Origin: an uncultured Actinomycetes bacterium
Lineage (GTDB): Bacteria; Actinomycetota; Actinomycetes; Nanopelagicales; Nanopelagicaceae
Direction: 5' to 3'
NCBI GenBank assembly: GCA_903822245.1
Contig: CAIJOE010000085.1
Coordinates: forward strand, 1-12,189
Length of the DNA stretch: 12,189 nucleotides
The notes beneath the pieces were generated by a model that was given only the letters and a program-made list of their open reading frames with translations, had not been told where the DNA came from and made no database searches. Positions 6,581-12,189 of the stretch are shown one piece after another (position 1 is the first letter of the stretch; each line of letters starts with the position of its first letter). The position numbers were made by a program, and so were the translations under genes.

Positions 6581-6931
6581 ATGGGGCGTGCGAGAGTTTC
6601 TGCGATCTGGTTACTTCGCCTGGAATCAATAATTCTCCTTGGAATTGCCCTTTACTTAATAATTGCGAGTTTCACTTCTGAAGTTAATGCCCCTGGCGCA
6701 TTAGTTGGCGAAATTGTCTTTGCCCTTGTTGGAGCTACTGGCTTGTTCATTGCATCTCGTGGTTTTGCTCAGAAAAAATCTTATGGGCGTGCTCCTGCAG
6801 TCTTGGCAAATGGAATTGCGATGGGTGTTTCTTATTTTATGATTACAGGTAATTTCACTTTGGTAGGTATTCCACTTGGCGCCCTCGGATTTGTTACTTT
6901 TCTTTCTTCACTTTTTGGTTATAGTGAATAG
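6581..6931 (+). CDS. Small four-helix membrane protein of unknown function
   Basis: A 116-residue protein with four likely membrane helices at about 10-30, 38-59, 70-89 and 93-113, short loops and no long soluble part. The second and third helices are joined by a basic loop (SRGFAQKKSYGR), which suggests that loop is cytoplasmic. It resembles the small uncharacterised integral membrane proteins common in actinobacteria, but I cannot name a family. No Shine-Dalgarno sequence precedes the ATG at 6581. TAACAT sits at the -12 to -7 position relative to that ATG, so a leaderless transcript is plausible although the -35 is weak. It diverges from prfB and converges on the SDR gene, ending five bases from its stop. 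Confidence 0.7.
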   Translation: MGRARVSAIWLLRLESIILLGIALYLIIASFTSEVNAPGALVGEIVFALVGATGLFIASRGFAQKKSYGRAPAVLANGIAMGVSYFMITGNFTLVGIPLGALGFVTFLSSLFGYSE

Positions 6932-6936
6932 TTTCT

Positions 6937-7650
6937 CTACCAATCTATAGTCTTACGATCTTCCCAAAATAAACCAGTCTTATCCTTGGCCGGATCAAAT
7001 TCTCGCGTCGCAAGCCAGATGGCGGTTTTGGCGCCTTCTTCAACGGATCTAGGTGCATCAGGTCCGCCCATATCTGTGCGAGTGTGGTTGGGACATGTTG
7101 CATCAACTAGAAATCCGCGAGCGCCCAATCCAGTCTCATGGGCCAAGTTTCTAACCAAAGCGTTCACGCCAGCCTTACTAATTCGATATGGCGCAAGGCC
7201 TCCAGCATTTCCGGGGCCAGACATGCGACCTAAGCATGCGGTAAAGATAATCACGCGACCATCGCGAGCTTGTGCCATAGCTGGGCAAATCGTATTGATC
7301 GCAACAAATACAGAATCAAGATTAATTGCCATAACTCTTCGCCACTCTTGGGTGGTGGTTCGCAAAGTCTTAGACATTTTTTCACTCATTACTCCATGAG
7401 CTAGAACTAAAACTTGCGGAACTCCATATTTACTTTGAATCAATTCAAAGGTTTTACGTGTTGCATCTAGATCTGCCAGGTCAACACATTGACTCTCGCA
7501 ACCAAGTTCATTTGCCGCCTTTTTTGCGCGCGCTATATCTTGGCTCACAATTACTACCCGATCGCCATTTGCAATCAGCGACTTAGCCACCTCATAGCCC
7601 AGCCCTCTGGAGCCGCCGGTGACCACTGCCAATCTCGCCTGGGAATCCAT
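6937..7650 (-). CDS. Short-chain dehydrogenase/reductase with altered active site
   Basis: An NAD(P)-dependent oxidoreductase of the SDR superfamily, 237 residues. The Rossmann glycine motif TGGSRGLG is at 11-18, an acidic residue ends the adenine-side turn (VDLAD, about 56-60), the structural Asn110 is in the MAINLDSVF segment, and the catalytic YRISK gives Tyr155 and Lys159. Two departures are visible: the usual NNAG is replaced by LAHG (83-86), and where the catalytic serine is expected the chain reads FTACLG (136-141), with Ala or Thr instead of Ser. The substrate cannot be told. The ATG at 7650 fits the family N-terminus but has no clear ribosome-binding site. It converges with the four-helix membrane protein gene and diverges from kgd. 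Confidence 0.88.
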   Translation of the reverse strand: MDSQARLAVVTGGSRGLGYEVAKSLIANGDRVVIVSQDIARAKKAANELGCESQCVDLADLDATRKTFELIQSKYGVPQVLVLAHGVMSEKMSKTLRTTTQEWRRVMAINLDSVFVAINTICPAMAQARDGRVIIFTACLGRMSGPGNAGGLAPYRISKAGVNALVRNLAHETGLGARGFLVDATCPNHTRTDMGGPDAPRSVEEGAKTAIWLATREFDPAKDKTGLFWEDRKTIDW

Positions 7651-7731
7651 GGGCTAACTCTGCCCTGTATGAGATGAAATTGCGCTCTGTTTCACATTCA
7701 AGCCAGTGACTTAGAAATAGCCCTAGCGCCC

Positions 7732-7769
7732 CTTGGCTAATAGACTTAAGGAGTTCGTCTAGCCCCAAG
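7732..7769 (+). promoter_or_regulatory. Hairpin with Shine-Dalgarno-like loop immediately before kgd
   Basis: CTT-GGCTA (7732-7739) pairs with TAGCC-(CC)-AAG (7760-7769), and GAC (7743-7745) with GTC (7757-7759), giving a bulged stem of about 11 pairs that ends on the base before the ATG at 7770. The loop displays AAGGAG (7748-7753), which is 16 bases from that ATG, too far for ordinary initiation unless folding shortens the path. A weak promoter, TTCACA (7691-7696) followed by TAGAAA (7712-7717), lies upstream. Confidence 0.4.
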
Positions 7770-10700
7770 ATGGGAATTAGGAGAAAAGCGCCAGTGTCGG
7801 CATCAGGAGCAAATACGCCTGCAAACCATTTCGGTGGATCTTTCGGTCCCAATGAATGGCTGGTCGATGAAATGTATGAGCGCTATCAAATAGATCCAAG
7901 TTCAGTTGATAAAGCATGGTGGGATTTCTTCTCTGATTATGCACCAGCAACTGCAAATATTGCTTCGCCACAAACCCTGCCCGCGCTTCCAACACTTGAT
8001 GACGCACCAAAAGGTGGTAAGCCGCCACTACCTAAATCTGCGGCCAAAACTCCAGTAATTCCAGTTAAAGCAACTCAAGTTTCACCATCACCGATAGCCC
8101 AAGTTCCTATCACGGAGGCAGCAAAGCAAATGTCCACGCCACAAGTTCCACCTGCGACACCTGCGAGCAATCCGCCACGTGCAGCTAACCCAACCCCGGC
8201 TGATCCAATAGTTAAACCAATTCCAACTTTAGTAACACCTAGTGCTTCAACTCTTGAGCCAATACGTGGAGTAAGCGCCCGAGTTGTTCAAAGCATGGAG
8301 GCTTCACTTTCAGTTCCAACTGCAACTTCAGTGCGCGCAATCCCAGCAAAGTTGATGATCGATAACCGAACTGTCATTAATAACCATTTAAAACGCGCAC
8401 GTGGTGGCAAGGTTTCATTCACCCACATAATTGGTTACGCGATGATTAAGGCAATGCGCGCCATGCCAGAGATGAATGCTTTCTATGGTGAAATTGAAGG
8501 TAAGCCAGCAATTGGCAAACCTGAACATATTAATCTTGGAATTGCTATCGATTTGGCAAAGCCAGATGGTTCTCGCCAACTTCTAGTCCCTTCTATTAAG
8601 GGTTGTGAAGATTTAGATTTCGCACAATTCTGGGCTTCCTATGAAGAAACAGTTCGTAAAGCACGTTCTGGCACGCTAACTGTTGAAGATTTTGCCGGAA
8701 CTTCAGTTTCACTTACCAACCCAGGAACCATTGGCACAGTTCACTCTGTTCCTCGCCTAGTGCAAGGCCAAGGCTTGATTCTCGGCGTTGGCGCGATGGA
8801 TTATCCAGCCGAATTTCTTGGTGCATCAGAGGAGACTCTGGCAAATCTGGCAATTAGCAAAGTAATCACTCTTACCTCCACATACGATCACCGAATTATC
8901 CAAGGTGCACAATCTGGTGACTTCCTGCGCCGTATCCACGAAATATTGCTTGGTGAAGATGGTTTCTATGATGAGCTCTTTGCAGCCCTTCGCATTCCAT
9001 ACGTTCCAATTCGTTGGGTTACGGATATGCAATTTGCAAAAGATGATCAGGTCGGAAAAACCTCACGAGTCCAACAATTAATTAATGCCTACCGCACAAC
9101 TGGCCACTTAATGGCTGATATTGATCCCCTTGAATATATTCAAAGGTCTCATCCAGATTTAGATGTCGTAACTTATGGACTTTCACTTTGGGATCTCGAT
9201 CGTGAATTCCCTACTGGTGGCTTTGGTAATCGCCCAGTTATGAAGCTTCGTCGCATTCTAGGAATTCTTCGCGATTCATACTGCCGCACAATCGGCGTTG
9301 AATATATGTATATGCAAAGTCCAGAAGAGCGTAAATGGATTCAAGATCATGTTGAAATCGGTGCGCCAAAGACCCCTCGTGAGGAACAACTTCGTATCTT
9401 GCGCAAGTTAAACGGCGCTGAAGCATTCGAATCCTTCTTGCAAACAAAATACGTTGGTCAAAAACGCTTCTCACTTGAGGGCGGGGAATCTGTAATTCCA
9501 TTACTAGATAAGGTCATTTCCACAGCAGCAGAAGCCGGCCTTGATGAAGTAACTATTGGAATGCCCCACCGTGGTCGACTAAATGTTCTAGCAAATATTG
9601 GTGGTAAATCAGCAGGTCAGATTTTCCAAGAATTTGAGGGACATTACGCTGATAACCAAGTGCAAGGTTCGGGCGATGTTAAGTATCACCTAGGAACCAA
9701 GGGGGTATTTACTGCAGAATCTGGCGCCACAACCAAGGTTTACTTAGCGGCAAATCCATCTCACTTGGAAGCAGTAAACCCAGTTCTTGAAGGTATTACT
9801 CGCGCTAAGCAAGATAAGTTAAATATCAAAGAAGCATTCTCGATACTTCCAATTTTGATGCATGGTGATGCGGCATTTGCTGGTCAGGGAGTAGTTTCAG
9901 AAACTCTTAACCTTTCACAACTTAAGGGATATCGCACAGGGGGAACAATTCACATTGTTGTTAATAACCAAGTTGGTTTTACAACTTCACCATATGCTGC
10001 TCGTTCTTCAACTTATTGCACAGATATCGCCAAGATGATTCAGGCACCGGTCTTCCACGTAAATGGCGATGACCCTGAAGCGGTCGTCCATGTTGCTGAG
10101 TTAGCTTTCCAGTATCGCCAAGCATTTAAAAAAGATGTTGTAATCGACATGGTTTGCTACCGTCGCCGTGGCCACAACGAAGGCGATGAGCCAAGCTTTA
10201 CTCAGCCACTAATGTATAAATTAATTGAATCAAAGCGTTCCACTAGAAAGCTTTACACCGAAGCATTAATTGGTCGTGGTGATATTACAGTCGAAGAAGC
10301 AGAGTCAGTTCTTCGCGAATACCAGGCAGAGCTAGATCAGGTCTATAACCAAGTCCACAATGTTGAGCCAGATCATTTAACACTTTCTGTGCCAACTACT
10401 CCTTCCCCCGAGAGTGTTAATACCGCTGTTGATGAAGCAACACTTCGAAAGATTGCTGCAACGCAAATTTCACAACCAGAGGGATTTTTGCCACATTCTA
10501 AGTTGCTTCCACAATTGGCAAAGCGTGTGGAAATGTTGGATGAAGGAAGCGTTGACTGGGCAACTGGTGAGATGTTTGCCTTTGGATCATTACTTCTTGA
10601 AGGTCACCCAATTCGATTGGCCGGGCAAGATGTTCGTCGCGGAACTTTCTCAAACCGCCATGCTGTAATTGTTGATCAAAACACTGGTGCTGACTGGACC

Positions 10701-11564
10701 CCACTTCGCGGGCTAATTAGTGATGAGAATCAATTCTTTGTTTTTGATTCATTACTTTCAGAATATGCAGCACTGGGCTTTGAATATGGCTACTCAGTAG
10801 AGCGTGAGAATGCCCTTGTTCTTTGGGAAGCACAATTTGGTGACTTTGCTAATGGCGCTCAAACAATTATTGATGAATTCATTTCATCTGCTCTTCAAAA
10901 GTGGGGCGAGCGTTCATCGCTAGTACTTCTTTTGCCACATGGATATGAAGGACAAGGACCAGATCACTCTTCAGCTCGTATTGAGCGCTACCTTGCAATG
11001 TGCGCCGAATTGAATATGACCGTTGCCCAACCTTCATCTTCTGCTTCATATTTCCACTTACTGCGCTGGCACATGAAAAATCCAGCAAGACGTCCACTAA
11101 TTGTCTTTGAACCAAAGTCCATGCTTCGCCTTAAAGCAGCGGGATCTGGATTAACTGACTTTACGACTGGAACATTCCGTCCAATAATTGATGATGCAAG
11201 TGTTACCAATGCCACGCGGTTAATTTTCTGTTCTGGAAAGATTTACTATGACTTGATTGCCGAACGTGCCAAGCTTGGTGAAAGTTCAACTGCAATTGTT
11301 CGTGTTGAGCAGTTATATCCATTTCCAATGGCTGAGTTCTCTTCGATCGCAGCAAAGCATGCAAATGCAAATCTACTTTGGGTCCAAGATGAGCCAGCAA
11401 ACCAAGGTCCATGGCCACATATTGCACTGACTACACAAGATCACTTAGATGGTCGCACTCTTCGCCGGGTTTCACGTCGCGCTACGGCTTCACCTGCAAC
11501 TGGTTCACATCACTTGCATGAAGAAGAGCAGAACGCGTTAATTACCGAGGCCTTTACCCGCTAA
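7770..11564 (+). CDS. kgd: Multifunctional 2-oxoglutarate metabolism enzyme (E2-like/E1 fusion)
   Basis: The actinobacterial Kgd/OdhA/SucA protein, which supplies E1 activity of the 2-oxoglutarate dehydrogenase complex in the TCA cycle. It has 1264 residues against about 1220-1230 in mycobacteria and corynebacteria. Order: E1 N-terminal segment with FGPNEWLVDEMY (25-36), a Pro/Ala-rich linker (about 60-160), an E2-type acyltransferase domain (about 160-400) with DHRIIQG at 373-379 and no lipoyl domain, then thiamine-diphosphate E1 with His446 (HLMAD), HRGRLNVLANI from 600, and the cofactor-binding GDAAFAGQG at 699-707. The extra length is mostly linker. Start: ATG 7770 lacks a well-spaced ribosome-binding site; GTG 7794 has AGGAG ten bases upstream (7779-7783) and also leaves the whole domain intact. 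Both are possible. Confidence 0.97.
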   Translation: MGIRRKAPVSASGANTPANHFGGSFGPNEWLVDEMYERYQIDPSSVDKAWWDFFSDYAPATANIASPQTLPALPTLDDAPKGGKPPLPKSAAKTPVIPVKATQVSPSPIAQVPITEAAKQMSTPQVPPATPASNPPRAANPTPADPIVKPIPTLVTPSASTLEPIRGVSARVVQSMEASLSVPTATSVRAIPAKLMIDNRTVINNHLKRARGGKVSFTHIIGYAMIKAMRAMPEMNAFYGEIEGKPAIGKPEHINLGIAIDLAKPDGSRQLLVPSIKGCEDLDFAQFWASYEETVRKARSGTLTVEDFAGTSVSLTNPGTIGTVHSVPRLVQGQGLILGVGAMDYPAEFLGASEETLANLAISKVITLTSTYDHRIIQGAQSGDFLRRIHEILLGEDGFYDELFAALRIPYVPIRWVTDMQFAKDDQVGKTSRVQQLINAYRTTGHLMADIDPLEYIQRSHPDLDVVTYGLSLWDLDREFPTGGFGNRPVMKLRRILGILRDSYCRTIGVEYMYMQSPEERKWIQDHVEIGAPKTPREEQLRILRKLNGAEAFESFLQTKYVGQKRFSLEGGESVIPLLDKVISTAAEAGLDEVTIGMPHRGRLNVLANIGGKSAGQIFQEFEGHYADNQVQGSGDVKYHLGTKGVFTAESGATTKVYLAANPSHLEAVNPVLEGITRAKQDKLNIKEAFSILPILMHGDAAFAGQGVVSETLNLSQLKGYRTGGTIHIVVNNQVGFTTSPYAARSSTYCTDIAKMIQAPVFHVNGDDPEAVVHVAELAFQYRQAFKKDVVIDMVCYRRRGHNEGDEPSFTQPLMYKLIESKRSTRKLYTEALIGRGDITVEEAESVLREYQAELDQVYNQVHNVEPDHLTLSVPTTPSPESVNTAVDEATLRKIAATQISQPEGFLPHSKLLPQLAKRVEMLDEGSVDWATGEMFAFGSLLLEGHPIRLAGQDVRRGTFSNRHAVIVDQNTGADWTPLRGLISDENQFFVFDSLLSEYAALGFEYGYSVERENALVLWEAQFGDFANGAQTIIDEFISSALQKWGERSSLVLLLPHGYEGQGPDHSSARIERYLAMCAELNMTVAQPSSSASYFHLLRWHMKNPARRPLIVFEPKSMLRLKAAGSGLTDFTTGTFRPIIDDASVTNATRLIFCSGKIYYDLIAERAKLGESSTAIVRVEQLYPFPMAEFSSIAAKHANANLLWVQDEPANQGPWPHIALTTQDHLDGRTLRRVSRRATASPATGSHHLHEEEQNALITEAFTR

Positions 11565-11890
11565 GCTTTTTTAAATCTTAAAACGAAGATTGCCTTTACT
11601 TCGTGAGGTTTTAAATAGCCCCAAGTGCGAGAGTCGCTAGATTCCTTTTGGTTATCGCCTTCAACCCAGAGGCCCGATTTCGATACCTTAGTTACTCGCT
11701 TGATCTGCAAGAAATCCTTACCTGCCTTTGATTCTCGTTGCACCAAAACCACATGGCCTACCAATGCTTGTTGAAACCCAGGGTGGTTCTGGTTTCGAAG
11801 CGAGCGAAACAACAGCCAGTCCCCGCTGTTAAAGCTAGGGGTCATGGAGTTGCCTGAAACAACTACCGTTTGAAATCGCAACATTTTCAT
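11561..11890 (-). CDS. sodX: Nickel superoxide dismutase maturation protease (S26 family)
   Basis: A small signal-peptidase-like enzyme expected to remove the N-terminal extension of Ni-SOD and expose its metal-binding histidine. From the ATG at 11890 it has 109 residues. The catalytic pair is in SGNSM (Ser15) and QIKRV (Lys64), and the S26 GDN...DSR box is at about 78-88. There is no membrane helix, unlike secretory signal peptidase, which fits a cytoplasmic processor. The open frame extends to 11953, but that would overlap the sodN start and add an unrelated segment, so I chose 11890; ATG 11884 is also possible. No Shine-Dalgarno sequence is visible. Function rests on the divergent neighbour sodN. 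The stop codon overlaps that of kgd. Confidence 0.88.
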   Translation of the reverse strand: MKMLRFQTVVVSGNSMTPSFNSGDWLLFRSLRNQNHPGFQQALVGHVVLVQRESKAGKDFLQIKRVTKVSKSGLWVEGDNQKESSDSRTWGYLKPHEVKAIFVLRFKKA

Positions 11891-11933
11891 GAGGAAGGTA
11901 GTCTTGCACCCTAACCGACAGAGAAGGAAAATT

Positions 11934-12189
11934 ATGTTTAAGAATATTTTCAAGCCTAAGGCTGTGGCCCACGCTCACTGCGATCTGCCATGCGGAATCT
12001 ATGACCCAGCACAAGCCAAGATCGAAGCTCAATCAATCAAAGCTTCAATGGAAAAATATGCTGCTTCATCTGATGCAGATTTCAAAGCTCGCGCTGTTGC
12101 AGTAAAGGAAGAGCGCTCAGAGCTAGTAAAGCATCACCTATGGGTTTTATGGACTGACTACTTCAAGCCAAATCACTTTGAAGCACACC
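11934..12189 (+). CDS. sodN: Nickel superoxide dismutase precursor (cut by right edge)
   Basis: Converts superoxide to oxygen and hydrogen peroxide using a nickel ion held by the N-terminal hook of the mature chain. I translated 85 codons from the ATG at 11934, which has AAGGA five bases upstream. After a 14-residue leader ending AVAHA comes HCDLPCGIYDP (15-25), the diagnostic Ni-hook: His15, Cys16 and Cys20 become ligands His1, Cys2 and Cys6 after cleavage. A helical region follows, with HHLWVLWTDYFKP near the window end, as in known Ni-SODs. The leader is short and lacks a hydrophobic core, so it is a maturation propeptide rather than an export signal. The family precursor is about 130 residues, so about a third is missing. 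Confidence 0.97.
   Translation, partial: MFKNIFKPKAVAHAHCDLPCGIYDPAQAKIEAQSIKASMEKYAASSDADFKARAVAVKEERSELVKHHLWVLWTDYFKPNHFEAH

Noticed and set aside
6986..7399. 137-residue plus-strand open frame opposite the SDR gene
   Set aside because: It is antisense to a clear SDR coding region with intact motifs; its composition is what a shadow frame gives.
7592..7852. 86-residue minus-strand open frame across the SDR-kgd gap
   Set aside because: It overlaps the starts of two well-supported genes on opposite strands and has no recognisable features.
11891..11953. N-terminal extension of sodX to 11953 giving a hydrophobic leader
   Set aside because: It would overlap the sodN start region, and the hydrophobic-looking leader is the antisense of the sodN start; the S26 motifs fit a start at 11890 or 11884.
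1..12189. Mobile elements, CRISPR arrays, prophage or toxin-antitoxin modules
   Set aside because: No transposase-like protein, terminal inverted repeats, regularly spaced repeats or phage genes were seen; the genes are core and closely packed.

Overview
The window looks like chromosomal core sequence from a free-living, fairly low-GC actinobacterium. Three things point there: a fused Kgd/OdhA-type 2-oxoglutarate enzyme (E2-like plus E1 in one chain), the gene order prfB-ftsE-ftsX-S41 peptidase-smpB-ssrA, and a nickel superoxide dismutase with its maturation protease. The AT-leaning codon use, short intergenic gaps and small gene set resemble freshwater acI lineages (Nanopelagicales, Planktophila-like). 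That placement is inferred from familiarity, not from a search.

Layout from left to right. (1) The 5' half of argG (arginine biosynthesis) runs off the left edge on the minus strand, followed upstream by a small helical hypothetical gene, also minus. (2) A divergent small membrane protein gene on plus ends directly against the 3' end of ssrA (tmRNA, minus). (3) A minus-strand block runs, in transcription order, prfB (RF2), ftsE, ftsX, an S41 C-terminal processing protease, smpB and ssrA. It joins translation termination, ribosome rescue (SmpB plus tmRNA) and the FtsEX divisome system that controls peptidoglycan hydrolysis. (4) On plus, a four-helix membrane protein diverges from prfB and converges on a minus-strand SDR oxidoreductase with an altered active site. 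(5) The 3.8-kb kgd gene (TCA cycle) is on plus. (6) sodX (maturation protease, minus) and sodN (Ni-SOD precursor, plus, cut by the right edge) form a divergent pair whose starts are 43 nt apart; the sodX stop overlaps the kgd stop.

No insertion sequence, prophage, CRISPR array or obvious transferred island was seen. Nothing here is clearly a new system. The points most worth a second look are regulatory: a hairpin that hides the ribosome-binding site of the S41 protease gene, a hairpin with a Shine-Dalgarno-like loop just before kgd, a glycine-riboswitch-like sequence fragment inside the prfB-ftsE terminator-like hairpin, several apparently leaderless starts, and the SDR lacking its usual catalytic serine.
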